Both the position numbers and the translations under genes were made by a program. A stretch of DNA of 64,000 nt from UBA8337 sp963932545 (GTDB lineage Bacteria > Pseudomonadota > Alphaproteobacteria > RS24). The DNA is taken from assembly GCA_963932545.1 (NCBI GenBank), contig CAWVRH010000001.1, positions 186,001 to 250,000 on the forward strand. The letters are read 5' to 3'. Under the pieces are notes generated by a model. It was not told the DNA's origin and searched no databases. It saw only the letters and a list, made by a program, of their open reading frames with translations. This document shows, one piece after another, positions 36,432 through 44,814 of this stretch; within the stretch, counting starts at the first letter, position 1, and each line of letters opens with the position of its first letter.

Positions 36432-36677
36432 ATGGAAGAAGCACAAATATCAGAGATCGTGGCGATGGCGTGGGATGACCTCACGGCTTTTGACATGATT
36501 GAGCGCGAATATGGCCTATCTGAATCCCAAGTCATTCAGCTGATGCGCCGCCATATGAAAGCCTCTAGCTTTCGCATGTGGCGTAAACGCGTGTCGGGTC
36601 GCGCGGCCAAACACACACAAAAATTGCGCCCCAAGCCAAGCCCACAAGACACCAACGAGCTATTTACTTCTGATTGA
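36432..36677 (+). CDS. TIGR03643/DUF2805 family small protein
   Basis: 81 aa. The core AMAWDDLTAFDMIEREYGLSESQVIQLMRRHMKASSFRMWRKRVSGR is the family motif I know as TIGR03643 (DUF2805), a predicted helix-turn-helix-like fold with unknown function. AAGGGG precedes the ATG at 36432; the frame upstream to 36354 lacks family similarity. The C-terminal 20 residues are basic and variable. Confidence 0.82.
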   Translation: MEEAQISEIVAMAWDDLTAFDMIEREYGLSESQVIQLMRRHMKASSFRMWRKRVSGRAAKHTQKLRPKPSPQDTNELFTSD

Positions 36678-36707
36678 CCCAATAGGCGACGACCTATTTT
36701 CGTATCG

Positions 36708-36726
36708 GCCACGCGGCCTGCGTGGC
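36708..36726. terminator. Possible bidirectional terminator hairpin
   Basis: GCCACGC-GGCCT-GCGTGGC, a perfect 7-base-pair stem, in the 55-base gap between convergent genes. A second weaker hairpin (AATAGG/CCTATT with TTTC) lies at about 36681-36700. No long T-run follows the strong stem, so termination is only likely. Confidence 0.4.
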
Positions 36727-36732
36727 GAGGGA

Positions 36733-37389
36733 TTACCGGCTCGGGTTTTTATATCGCCGGTTAAAAATTGCCCAGCTCGACCAGAAGAATACCGACAAGC
36801 CGACAGCCGTGAGTATGGCAGGCGTTGGGTCATCTAGAGAGCTGATAGAGCCCGCGTAAGCGACAATCATACAATAGGGGATGACATTGATCGACCAGAG
36901 GCCGAGGAAAGTTAGAAAATTCATCCGTGTCAGCCCCGCCATACAGGCCGAAACTTCCGGCAAAACCGGCATGGCGCGAGACAGTAAAATAATCACCGGC
37001 CCATGGCGGCGAAATGTTTCAGCCGCGGCTTCTCGCTGTTGTTCCTCTTTGACGATATGCACGACAAACCTATCGCCATACCGCCGGCTTATCCAATACC
37101 CACATATGCCAGCGGCCATGAGGCCGATAGCGCCAGCCAGAGCCGCGAAACCCGCGCCGATAAAATAGCCCGCCAGCAAAAGCGTCGCCAAAGTCGGGAC
37201 CGTGAAAATCAAATCCGCAAACAGCAACCCCGCCACAAGGACGCCCACAAGAATTGGATTGGCTGTTTTCGCCGCCAGCAGCCAGGTCTCGATTTTAGCC
37301 ACGCTAAGCACGCCAGATGCATTCAGGACAAGAAACGTGCTGGTAAAGACGAGCGCCAAGAGGCCCATAATTTTCAATAGTGGTTTCAT
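36733..37389 (-). CDS. TVP38/TMEM64 (VTT domain) membrane protein
   Basis: 218 aa, five to six hydrophobic segments. The SNARE-associated/VTT core is seen in FTVPTLATLLLAGYFIGAGFAALAGAIG and, after a cytosolic loop, in FRRHGPVIILLSRAMPVLPEVSACMAGLTRMNFLTF, with the conserved arginine and the reentrant P-V-P-E-like segment. Bacterial relatives of the DedA superfamily take part in membrane lipid transport. Partner genes are not visible; the gene is alone, convergent with the TIGR03643 gene. Confidence 0.85.
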   Translation of the reverse strand: MKPLLKIMGLLALVFTSTFLVLNASGVLSVAKIETWLLAAKTANPILVGVLVAGLLFADLIFTVPTLATLLLAGYFIGAGFAALAGAIGLMAAGICGYWISRRYGDRFVVHIVKEEQQREAAAETFRRHGPVIILLSRAMPVLPEVSACMAGLTRMNFLTFLGLWSINVIPYCMIVAYAGSISSLDDPTPAILTAVGLSVFFWSSWAIFNRRYKNPSR

Positions 37390-37745
37390 CGCTCTTCTAG
37401 GCTGCCCTCAAAATACGTCATGGCACATAACACGGCTTTACCAAATTTGCCTAGGGTCTTGCCAGCAGAGAATGGACTGTAGGAATTTCGTAGATCGGTA
37501 GAGCCATCCATATGATTGTGAACCGGCTCGCAATAGGTGGCAGTATCTCACCAAGGCCGCCAACAGTCGTTCCAATAGCTGCTGCATCCATAAATATCTT
37601 TTACTTTGGTTTTTCTCGTTTTTTAGCGACAAGACCGATAGGGGGTGCGGCAAACGCGCCGGGTTTTGTTATTTTCTATTTGCTCTTGAAGTTTCGCGCG
37701 GCCTCTCCTACCGTCAACTTCTTTACAGTTTTAGGCGAGTAGAAT
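37390..37745. other. Gene-free stretch before the NorEF-like group
   Basis: 356 bases between divergent genes. An open frame for 76 codons exists at 37512-37742 but has no similarity that I recognise, no good start site and an uneven composition. I see no FNR/Nnr half-site pair, terminator or RNA. Promoters for both flanking genes must be here. Confidence 0.45.
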
Positions 37746-38465
37746 ATGAATTATCGTTTCCAACAATTATGCGCTTTATCTGGCATTGCGCTCGTGCTTT
37801 TGGTGTTTCCATTACTCATCGTTATGGGTTTTTTTCCGCCGCCCAGTCCAGCCGAGGGCAGCGCTGCGATTGCGGCGCACTACCAGTCTAAAAGTTCGTG
37901 GATATTCTTGTTAGGTGGGGCGGTATGTGTGCAGATGTCGGCGCCCGGCGTCATGTGGTCGGCGGCGATTAGTGTGCAACTCCGTCATATCGAACAAAAC
38001 GATCCGCCGATCTTTAGCTTGACGAATATAGCCTGCGGTATTGTTGCGTTTTCGGTTTTCACCTTTGCTTGCGCCGGTTGGGTTATTTGTGCGTTTCGGC
38101 CAGAACGCGCGCCCGAAATCATTCAAACCATGAATGACTGGTCGTTCATTGTTTTCCTCGGCACCGTCACGCCGCTTATGGGGCAGGCCTTGACGATTGG
38201 CCTCGCCATCTTCTCCGATCGTTCTGACGAACCGGTGTTTCCGCGCTGGGCAGGGTTTATGAACTGCTGGGCGGTTTTGGTATTTCTTCCTGCAGGGCTC
38301 ATTCCGTTCTTTAAAACAGGCCCGTTTGCATGGCATGGTTTCTTCGGTTTGTGGCTGCCTGTGCTGGTCTTTGGCGGCTGGATGTTGGTGATGTCAGTCT
38401 TGGTTTTGCGGGCAATCAACAAGCAACGAATAGCCGCGTCTGTGGCCTCGGAACTCGCGGTTTAA
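37746..38465 (+). CDS. Polytopic membrane protein of unknown function
   Basis: 239 aa, six hydrophobic segments (for example 10-28, 50-70, 94-115, 133-154, 170-188, 196-218). No motif recognised. It is followed after 26 bases by a NorE-like gene and then by a NorF-like gene on the same strand, so it is probably the first gene of that transcript and may work with them in the inner membrane. GAG lies at a suitable distance before the ATG. Confidence 0.6.
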   Translation: MNYRFQQLCALSGIALVLLVFPLLIVMGFFPPPSPAEGSAAIAAHYQSKSSWIFLLGGAVCVQMSAPGVMWSAAISVQLRHIEQNDPPIFSLTNIACGIVAFSVFTFACAGWVICAFRPERAPEIIQTMNDWSFIVFLGTVTPLMGQALTIGLAIFSDRSDEPVFPRWAGFMNCWAVLVFLPAGLIPFFKTGPFAWHGFFGLWLPVLVFGGWMLVMSVLVLRAINKQRIAASVASELAV

Positions 38466-38491
38466 CGCTTCGCCGCGATACGGGGGTTGAT

Positions 38492-39058
38492 ATGACACAA
38501 AAAGCGCCTTTGAAACGTTTGCCAGGAGAAGATGGTGTCTGGGGGTTCGTGCTTGGTGACATGGTTATGTTCACCATGTTCTTTGCCACTTTTCTTTTTT
38601 ATCGGCAAGAAAATGGGGTGTTATTTGCGCAGTCGCAAATGCTGCTCAACCAAAATTACGGCGTGATCAATACTTTGTTGCTCTTGACTAGCTCATGGTT
38701 TGTCGCACTGTGCGTTACTCTCTATCGAAAGGGCGATACCCAGCGGGCCGCGCGTTTGCTGATTCCGGCGTTTGCCTGCGGGGTTGGTTTCGTCATTATC
38801 AAATTCTTTGAGTTTGGCGAAAAAGTTAGCGCCGGCATCACCCTGAACAGCAATGAATTCTTCACCCTGTACTTTATGTTTACCGGCATTCATCTGCTGC
38901 ATGTTTTGGTTGGGCTCGGTGTCTTGTTCTTTTTATGGAGCTCGGCACGTCGCGCCACGGATGGCAGCGCTATTCAGACATTGGAAAATGGCGGCATATT
39001 TTGGCACATGGTAGATCTGCTTTGGATCGTTCTGTTTCCTCTGATTTATTTGGTGTAA
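38492..39058 (+). CDS. Cytochrome c oxidase subunit III family protein (NorE-like)
   Basis: 188 aa, five hydrophobic segments, from the ATG at 38492 with GGGGG upstream; the longer frame overlaps the preceding gene. Segments such as GVWGFVLGDMVMFTMFFATFLFYR, NTLLLLTSSWFVALCV, FFTLYFMFTGIHLLHVLVGLGVL and GGIFWHMVDLLWIVLFPLIYL are those of heme-copper oxidase subunit III, in the short NorE form. NorE assists nitric oxide reductase in denitrifiers. No norCB or oxidase subunit I gene is in the window. Confidence 0.88.
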   Translation: MTQKAPLKRLPGEDGVWGFVLGDMVMFTMFFATFLFYRQENGVLFAQSQMLLNQNYGVINTLLLLTSSWFVALCVTLYRKGDTQRAARLLIPAFACGVGFVIIKFFEFGEKVSAGITLNSNEFFTLYFMFTGIHLLHVLVGLGVLFFLWSSARRATDGSAIQTLENGGIFWHMVDLLWIVLFPLIYLV

Positions 39059-39065
39059 TGGATTA

Positions 39066-39335
39066 ATGGCATTCTTATTTAACTCGATCACAATCGTCTG
39101 GGGTTTGCTATTTATTGGCACCGCGATCTCGTGGTTTATTGCCCCAGAGGGAAACCATCTGTCGCCTCTGGCCCCCGGTATCACGATTATCTTGATCGCC
39201 TTTTTCAAAGTGCGGTTGATTTTACTGTATTTCATGGAGCTGAGGATAGCACCGCAGCCATGGCGCGGCCTTTTCGAGGCTTGGATGATCACCGCCTGCA
39301 CCCTGATTATTACGCTCTACATTATGGGGAGTTGA
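39066..39335 (+). CDS. Cytochrome c oxidase subunit IV family protein (NorF-like)
   Basis: 89 aa with three hydrophobic segments. The centre reads ILIAFFKVRLILLYFMELRIAP followed by FEAWMI, the mark of prokaryotic subunit IV/NorF proteins. It starts eight bases after the norE-like stop. NorE and NorF usually occur as a pair near nitric oxide reductase; here only the pair and a polytopic protein are present. Confidence 0.85.
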   Translation: MAFLFNSITIVWGLLFIGTAISWFIAPEGNHLSPLAPGITIILIAFFKVRLILLYFMELRIAPQPWRGLFEAWMITACTLIITLYIMGS

Positions 39336-39527
39336 ACCACAAAGGGTTTACAGCGCAGCACGGTATAGGGTAGCGCGCAGCGCAAGCGCCACCATCAAGC
39401 TTCCCTCAAAGCTCGCCACTTGCTTTCAATTCAAACGTTCGATTCCAGCCCAAAACCTAGCCGCCCATGGCGTCCATGAAGCCGGTTTCGCCGCGCCACG
39501 CCAAATCGGCTTGTTTTTTTTGAAAAT

Positions 39528-39604
39528 TGGTAGCGGAGGAGGGACTCGAACCCCCGACACGCGGATTATGATTCCGCTGCTCTAACCAGCTGAGCTACTC
39601 CGCT
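39528..39604 (-). tRNA. tRNA-Met (CAT anticodon), elongator type
   Basis: Read on the minus strand it folds completely: acceptor AGCGGAG/CTCCGCT, D arm GCTC/GAGC, anticodon stem GCGGA/TCCGC with loop ATCATAA (anticodon CAT), T arm GGGGG/CCCTC with TTCGAGT, discriminator A and an encoded CCA (39528-39530). Elongator tRNA-Met is favoured over initiator because the acceptor pairs fully and the three G-C pairs of fMet stems are lacking; tRNA-Ile2 with a modified C cannot be wholly excluded. Confidence 0.95.
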
Positions 39605-39699
39605 CCAGGAGGCAATGCTTGGCAATGCCTCTATAAGAGTGAGCTTGATATAGACCAAATTAACGGGGCTGGCAATTGCCCTTTTAGGCTATTTTTCGG

Positions 39700-41145
39700 C
39701 TATTTAGTCGTCGCCGCGCGGGCAATCTTGGCAGCTCGCTTGCGCTGCGCCGACGATACGATATTTAGGGTTTTTCTGTATTTCGCCACCGTTCGACGCG
39801 CCACCTCAATGCCCGCTTCACCCAAAAGGGCCACCAAGGCCTTATCCGATAAAGGGGAAACATGCGCCGTTTCCTCGGCCACCGCCCGCGCTATACGCGC
39901 CTTTATAGCTGCGGATGACGTCGCTTTGGTGTTGCTGCCCCGCTTGCCGCCCTTGCCGCCTAGCGCTGTTGAAAATAAATCTTTCAGGTAAAACACCCCC
40001 TTGGGCGTTTGCACCAACTTACCGCTGGCCGAGCGACTGACTGTGCTTTCATGCAGCTCCAAGGCTTGCGAGATATCGCGCAGCACCAGCGGCTCTAGGG
40101 CCATCATGCCTTGATTTAAAAAACCTTGCTGACGCCCCACAATCGCGCGCGCGACCCGCAATAAAGTGGCCGCACGTTGCTGTGTGGCTTTTTTTAGCCA
40201 GCGCGCCGACTGCACATTGGCTTTCATAAATTTGCGTTCATCATCGGTAATTTTGCGCGTCGCCATTTCTTCCCAATCGCGCTCCAAAACCAAGACGCTG
40301 GGCAACGTGGCCTCGTTTAAATAGGCCTGCCAACCGCCCTCGCCTTCTAACACCACAATATCGGGCAAGGCCACGCTCTCCTCTTGTGCCTCAAAACTTG
40401 CGGCGGGGCGTGGGTCTAGCGCGCGTATGCTTTGCAAATAGGGAGGTAAACCCTCAACCTCAATTTGCGCCGCCGTCGCCAGTGCCCCTAAGTCGCCGCG
40501 ACCCAATAAATCTAAATTCTCCAGCAAAGCAGAGTGCGTCGGCGTCAAACTCCCGTGCGCCAAAAGCTGTAGACGCAAACAATCCGAGAGGTTGCGAGCA
40601 AACACGCCGGCTGGCGTAAAGCCCTCTAATTGCAACAAGGTCTTGATCAATAAGCTCGGGTCTACTTCCAAATTATTGCAAATTTCGGCGTCCGTTTCGC
40701 GCAAATAGCCGTCGTCATCCAGCCAGCCAACCAGCTCGACGGCCAAGGCGGCTTCTTCGCGTTGTTTTAATTCTTCGCCAATTTGCCCGATGAGATGGGC
40801 TGACAAGCTAGGTGTGTTGGCTAAGGTCTGCTCTAGCCTTTGGGAGGTGTCGCTGCTTTCTCCAGCCGAAAAATCGACCCGTACCGCCACCACATCCGAG
40901 CCCAACCCAGCCCCGCTGGTGCCTTGCACACGCACCGCGCGCTCTTGCGGTGCGCCTTTATTCCCGCCCGCCTCGCGGTAATGCTGGGCGTCGAAAGCCA
41001 GAAATGGGTTTTGCTCCATCTCGCGGGTCAGCATATCGGTCAGTTGAACATTGGTCAGCTGCAACAGTTGAATGGCCTGCTGCATCTGCGGGTTCATCAT
41101 CAGTTTTTGTGATTGCTTTATTTCAATACGCGGCGCTAGCACCAT
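39700..41145 (-). CDS. rpoN: RNA polymerase sigma-54 factor
   Basis: 481 aa. Region I is glutamine-rich (SQKLMMNPQMQQAIQLLQLTN), the middle is acidic and variable, and the C-terminus carries the RpoN box ARRTVAKYRK that reads the -24 element. The ATG at 41145 follows GGAG; the longer start at 41181 is unlikely. Sigma-54 needs enhancer-binding ATPases and directs nitrogen, flagellar and related genes. None of its usual neighbours (hpf, ptsN) is next to it: a tRNA lies downstream and mnmA upstream. Confidence 0.95.
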   Translation of the reverse strand: MVLAPRIEIKQSQKLMMNPQMQQAIQLLQLTNVQLTDMLTREMEQNPFLAFDAQHYREAGGNKGAPQERAVRVQGTSGAGLGSDVVAVRVDFSAGESSDTSQRLEQTLANTPSLSAHLIGQIGEELKQREEAALAVELVGWLDDDGYLRETDAEICNNLEVDPSLLIKTLLQLEGFTPAGVFARNLSDCLRLQLLAHGSLTPTHSALLENLDLLGRGDLGALATAAQIEVEGLPPYLQSIRALDPRPAASFEAQEESVALPDIVVLEGEGGWQAYLNEATLPSVLVLERDWEEMATRKITDDERKFMKANVQSARWLKKATQQRAATLLRVARAIVGRQQGFLNQGMMALEPLVLRDISQALELHESTVSRSASGKLVQTPKGVFYLKDLFSTALGGKGGKRGSNTKATSSAAIKARIARAVAEETAHVSPLSDKALVALLGEAGIEVARRTVAKYRKTLNIVSSAQRKRAAKIARAATTK

Positions 41146-41254
41146 AGAAATCTCCTGTGGTGCGCAGCTTAGCAAAAACAATGCCTAAATGGCATGGTTT
41201 TTGCATAAACCCATTTATAGAGTTTTCGGAACTAACGAATTAGGAAACATCCAT

Positions 41255-42415
41255 TTAAGAAACAGAGGCGCTTTTAATCCAGCCGCCGCCTAGCACGCGG
41301 TCGCCATCGCTCGCATAAAATACGCAAGCCTGACCCGGCGAAACACCCTCTTCAGGGTTTGAGAGAACAACATCGGCTTGGCCGTTTTCGCCCAAGTGTA
41401 ATTGCGCTGGCGCAGGATCGCCCGTCGAGCGGATGCGCGCCAGAACGTCAATCGGGCCTTGGGTCGCATCGCCAAGCCAATTAACTTCATCGAGATGCAC
41501 TCGCGCGCGCGCCAAAGCCTCGCGCGGGCCGACAATCACTTCGCGTTTATCGGCATCAATCGCTACCACATAAATTGGGTCGCCCGTGGCCACGCCAAGC
41601 CCGCGTCTTTGGCCAACCGTATAATGCAGCACCCCTTGGTGCGTGCCCAAAAGCGTGCCATCCATATGGCGAATTTCACCGGGCAGACTACAATCCGGTC
41701 GCAGGCGCTTAATCACACTGGCGTAATCGCCGTTCGGGACAAAGCAAATATCCATGCTATCGGGTTTATCGGCCACCATAAGACCCAGCGAGGCGGCATA
41801 GTCGCGTATCTCATCTTTGCTCAAATGCGCCAAAGGAAAGCGCAAGAACTCAAGCTGCTCTTGGGTGGTCGAGAAAAGAAAATACGATTGGTCGCGTGCC
41901 AAATCTAGCGGCCGATGCATTTCCCAGCCGCTGTCGGTCTCGCGCGTGGCAATATAATGCCCCGTCACCATGGCCACCGCGCCCAGATCGCGCGCCATGC
42001 CCAGAAGATCCCGAAATTTCACTGTCTCATTGCAGCGGATGCAGGGAATGGGCGTATGACCGGCCAAATAACCATCCACAAATTCATCCATCACGCTTTC
42101 TTTGAAGCGCGATTCGTAATCCAACACGTAATGCGGCATATCCAGACTGGCCGCCACAGAGCGTGCATCGTGAATGTCTTGTCCCGCACAGCAAGCGCCT
42201 TTGCGCCGAATGGCTTCGCCGTGGTCGTAGAGTTGCAGCGTAATGCCCACCGCATCATATCCCGCGCGCTTGACCAGCGCAGCTGCCACAGAACTATCGA
42301 CACCGCCGGACATAGCAATGACCACGCGCTGCTGGCTGCGCTGCTCTCGCGTGCCGATGCCGAGGTCGATATCGGGCAGCGCGTCGAGCGCGAAAAGGGC
42401 GTCTTGAGTCGTCAT
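41255..42415 (-). CDS. mnmA: tRNA-specific 2-thiouridylase
   Basis: 386 aa from the ATG at 42415. Adds sulfur at the wobble uridine of tRNA Glu, Gln and Lys. Seen: the ATP pyrophosphatase loop AMSGGVDSS, the catalytic cysteine in TPIPCIRCNETVKF, and the second in DICFVPNGDY, plus the GLGVATGDPIYVV C-terminal domain. The first 26 codons of the longer frame (to 42493) have no family match. No clear ribosome binding site precedes 42415. Divergent from ctrA. Confidence 0.94.
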   Translation of the reverse strand: MTTQDALFALDALPDIDLGIGTREQRSQQRVVIAMSGGVDSSVAAALVKRAGYDAVGITLQLYDHGEAIRRKGACCAGQDIHDARSVAASLDMPHYVLDYESRFKESVMDEFVDGYLAGHTPIPCIRCNETVKFRDLLGMARDLGAVAMVTGHYIATRETDSGWEMHRPLDLARDQSYFLFSTTQEQLEFLRFPLAHLSKDEIRDYAASLGLMVADKPDSMDICFVPNGDYASVIKRLRPDCSLPGEIRHMDGTLLGTHQGVLHYTVGQRRGLGVATGDPIYVVAIDADKREVIVGPREALARARVHLDEVNWLGDATQGPIDVLARIRSTGDPAPAQLHLGENGQADVVLSNPEEGVSPGQACVFYASDGDRVLGGGWIKSASVS

Positions 42416-42457
42416 AAGGCGTTCACTATAGCATGGCCGCGCAAGTCGCAAGCCTTG

Positions 42458-42586
42458 GATTCTAATTTGAGTTCTGATTTTTTGACGCGTCAAAACCCCA
42501 GATTCCTTGAGTTAAACGGGCCGTTCACGCAACCTCACAAAAAGTTGATTTGTTTGTGAGGGGTGTTTTAGGCTTTTCTAAGCCTA
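42458..42586. promoter_or_regulatory. ctrA upstream region: two GATTC sites and a leader hairpin
   Basis: Between mnmA and ctrA lie two GANTC sites (42458-42462, 42501-42505), the target of the cell-cycle methylase CcrM, and one TTAA half-site at about 42511. A perfect hairpin TAGGCTT-TTCT-AAGCCTA (42569-42586) stands 34 bases before the ctrA start, probably in its leader. In Caulobacter a GANTC site helps time ctrA transcription. Two sites in 205 bases is not beyond chance, so this is suggestive only. Confidence 0.35.
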
Positions 42587-42620
42587 GTTGCAAACTTAGT
42601 CGTAAATGTAGGAGTTACCC

Positions 42621-43313
42621 GTGAGAGTTTTACTAATCGAAGATGAAGTATGGATTTCCCAATCAATAACCGAAGCCCTAGAGGCCGAAGGTTTTCATGT
42701 CGATGAGGCTGACCGGGAAGAAGACGGGCTAGAACTCGCCGACCTGTATGAATATCAATTGATGATTCTCGACCTTGGCCTGCCCGATATGCGCGGCACC
42801 GAAGTATTGGCAAACCTACGTCAGAAAAACACAAATATGCCCGTGCTTATTCTATCGGGCGATGCCGACGTGGAATCGCGGCTGTCTTGCTTAAAAGGCG
42901 GCGCCGATGATTACCTTCTCAAACCCTTTAATATGAAAGAGCTCGTCGCTCGGCTGCAAGCCTTGGTAGGACGCGCCAATGGGCATTCGCAAAACCCTCT
43001 GCAATTTGGCGACCTGACCCTCAATCTCTCGGCTCGCGATGTTCTCGTGGGCGATACCCGTGTGGACCTGACGGCCAAGGAGTATCAAATGTTTGAACTC
43101 TTGTGCTTACGAAAAGGCAATGTGGTTTCGAAAGAGAGCTTCCTCGATCACCTCTATGGCGGTATGGACGAACCGGAGATGAAAATCATCGATGTGTTTA
43201 TCTGTAAGCTTCGCAAGAAAATTGAAAAAGCTGGTGCCGCTGCCCCCCTTATCCAAACTGTGTGGGGCCGTGGGTATCGGGTCAACACAGATCAAATGCA
43301 GTGTAACGCTTAG
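42621..43313 (+). CDS. ctrA: Cell-cycle response regulator CtrA (OmpR/PhoB type)
   Basis: 230 aa. N-terminal receiver MRVLLIEDE with phospho-acceptor D51 (LDLGLPDM), GGADDYLLKPF for the lysine; C-terminal winged helix with FLDHLYGGMDEPEMKIIDVFICKLRKKI and TVWGRGYRV, a stretch nearly identical to Caulobacter CtrA as I recall it. CtrA binds TTAA-N7-TTAA and controls cell-cycle, flagellar and pilus genes in this class. A divergent paralogue is the alternative because the receiver differs more than the output domain. The C-terminus ends CNA, not the two alanines used for ClpXP decay in Caulobacter. AGGAG precedes the ATG. Confidence 0.85.
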   Translation: MRVLLIEDEVWISQSITEALEAEGFHVDEADREEDGLELADLYEYQLMILDLGLPDMRGTEVLANLRQKNTNMPVLILSGDADVESRLSCLKGGADDYLLKPFNMKELVARLQALVGRANGHSQNPLQFGDLTLNLSARDVLVGDTRVDLTAKEYQMFELLCLRKGNVVSKESFLDHLYGGMDEPEMKIIDVFICKLRKKIEKAGAAAPLIQTVWGRGYRVNTDQMQCNA

Positions 43314-43346
43314 GGCGAGCCGCTGTTTCACTTTCCGTTTGCATAG

Positions 43347-43365
43347 GCCTGTGCTAAGCACAGGC
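43347..43365 (+). promoter_or_regulatory. Perfect hairpin abutting the cysQ start codon
   Basis: GCCTGTGC-TAA-GCACAGGC, an 8-base-pair stem with a three-base loop, ending two bases before the ATG at 43368 and taking the place of a ribosome binding site. No T-run follows, so it is not a normal terminator of ctrA. It could hide the initiation region or be an operator. Confidence 0.4.
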
Positions 43366-43367
43366 TT

Positions 43368-44210
43368 ATGTCCGAAAAAATCATTCAAAAATTGGGATTT
43401 GATCCCCACGCCCCCGACTTCATGGCCGCCATGTGCCAAATGTCTTTGGACGCTGGCGCGCTGATTATGACGCATTTCAAAAACGGCGTTAAGGAAGAAA
43501 CCAAAGCCGATAAATCGCCGGTCACGCAAGCCGACCGAGATGCTGAAATATTGCTAGAGACCGCTTTATCCAAAATCGCGCCGCATACACAAGTCATCGG
43601 CGAAGAGGCTTGTTCTGTGCAAACGCCGGAAAAGCTCGACGATGCTTTTTTCTTGCTGGACCCACTAGATGGTACGCGCGACTTTGTGGCCAAGCGTGAT
43701 AATTTCACCGTCAACATTGGGCTGATTGTCGACCGCGTGCCGGTGGCCGGGGTTATTTATGCGCCCGTCCATGAAAAACTTTATTTCAGCGGAACCGAGG
43801 CGGCCTATCGTTTGGATATAGCCCCTGATGGGAAATTGGATATCGCTCAAGCCACGCGTTTGCGCACCCAGCGGATTACCGAAAAAGGCGTTAAAGTTAT
43901 TGCCAGCTATTCGCACCGAGATTCTGAAACCGAAGATATCATCGAGCAATTGCACGTTACCAAAACCATCGCCACCGCCTCGTCTTACAAATTCTGTTTA
44001 TTGGCCGAAGGCTCCGCCGATTTCTACCCGCGCTTTGGCCGCACCATGGAATGGGACACCGCTGCCGGACAAGCCATATTAGAAGCCGCAGGCGGTGTGG
44101 TAACCTTTAGCGATGGCACTCGCTTCACTTATGCCAAATTAGAGCGAGGCCTCGACAATCCTTCTTTTATTGCAGCCGCCTCCGATAACTGGCATGATGC
44201 TCTGAAGTAA
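43368..44210 (+). CDS. cysQ: 3'(2'),5'-bisphosphate nucleotidase, inositol monophosphatase family
   Basis: 280 aa. Metal-site motifs are complete: the GEE pair in VIGEEA, DPLDGTRDF, and EWDTAAGQAILEAAGG near the C-terminus. This form hydrolyses 3'-phosphoadenosine 5'-phosphate left from sulfate assimilation; a plain inositol monophosphatase is the alternative, but PLDGT with RDF and EWDTAAG favour CysQ. The first 18 residues extend beyond the normal family start. It is preceded by a hairpin and lacks a visible ribosome binding site. Confidence 0.86.
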   Translation: MSEKIIQKLGFDPHAPDFMAAMCQMSLDAGALIMTHFKNGVKEETKADKSPVTQADRDAEILLETALSKIAPHTQVIGEEACSVQTPEKLDDAFFLLDPLDGTRDFVAKRDNFTVNIGLIVDRVPVAGVIYAPVHEKLYFSGTEAAYRLDIAPDGKLDIAQATRLRTQRITEKGVKVIASYSHRDSETEDIIEQLHVTKTIATASSYKFCLLAEGSADFYPRFGRTMEWDTAAGQAILEAAGGVVTFSDGTRFTYAKLERGLDNPSFIAAASDNWHDALK

Positions 44211-44229
44211 GAAGCTTTGGGGGGAGCTA

Positions 44230-44814
44230 ATGATGAGATATCGTTTATATATCTATGTCTTTTCGCTCATGCTCTGCTTGCCATTGCAACCTGCAGGTGC
44301 ACAACAAGCCTCTAAACGCCCCCCGAGTGTAGAAGATTTTTCAGAGAACAGCCTCGTTATCGCGTCTGCTAGATATTTGGACGCCACTGCCGAGGCGATG
44401 GCTGAGATTATCGACCATTCTTTCTCTCGCTATGGCATGCCAACAGCGGTTATTCGTGGCGAGGAGTTGTCCGTTTCCGCCATGTTGGGCGTGCGTTATG
44501 GGCGCGGAACAATTACTTTTAAAGACGGAAGAGAAGAGCGAATTTATTGGCGCGGCCCCTCCTTCGGCATCGATATGGGCGCCACCGGATCCAAGAGCTT
44601 CGCGCTGGTTTACAACATTGATAAGCCGGAGGATTTGCACAAGCGCATACCCGGTATCGACGGCTCTTTAATTGCCGTTGGCGGTGTCGCTTTTCATTAT
44701 TTACAACGCGGCAGCACGGTCGTCGTCCCGATGCAAGTTGGGGTGGGCTACCAAGTAGGCATTAGCCTTGGCTATGTGAAATTTAGCCCGACAAGAAGCT
44801 GGATGCCATTCTAG
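44230..44814 (+). CDS. eipA: Envelope integrity protein EipA (DUF1134)
   Basis: 194 aa with a signal peptide (about 1-24, cleavage after AGA). The body carries the DUF1134 marks YGRGTITFKDG, WRGPSFGIDMGATGSKSFALVYNI, GIDGSLIAVGGVAF, GVGYQVGISLGYVKFSPT and ends in SWMPF. In Brucella the homologue EipA is a periplasmic protein needed for envelope integrity and virulence. The family is nearly confined to alphaproteobacteria, which supports the class assignment. Its stop overlaps that of the convergent hydrolase gene in the palindrome CTAG, so both stops are TAG. Confidence 0.88.
   Translation: MMRYRLYIYVFSLMLCLPLQPAGAQQASKRPPSVEDFSENSLVIASARYLDATAEAMAEIIDHSFSRYGMPTAVIRGEELSVSAMLGVRYGRGTITFKDGREERIYWRGPSFGIDMGATGSKSFALVYNIDKPEDLHKRIPGIDGSLIAVGGVAFHYLQRGSTVVVPMQVGVGYQVGISLGYVKFSPTRSWMPF

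Noticed and set aside
37512..37742. 76-codon plus-strand open frame before the NorEF-like group
   Set aside because: No ribosome binding site, no recognisable similarity and unlikely composition.
41190..41205. TGGCA...TTGCA with GG-N10-GC spacing, a sigma-54 -24/-12 look-alike upstream of rpoN
   Set aside because: It points to the right, into the 3' end of the oppositely directed mnmA gene, and there is no plus-strand gene to serve. Probably chance.
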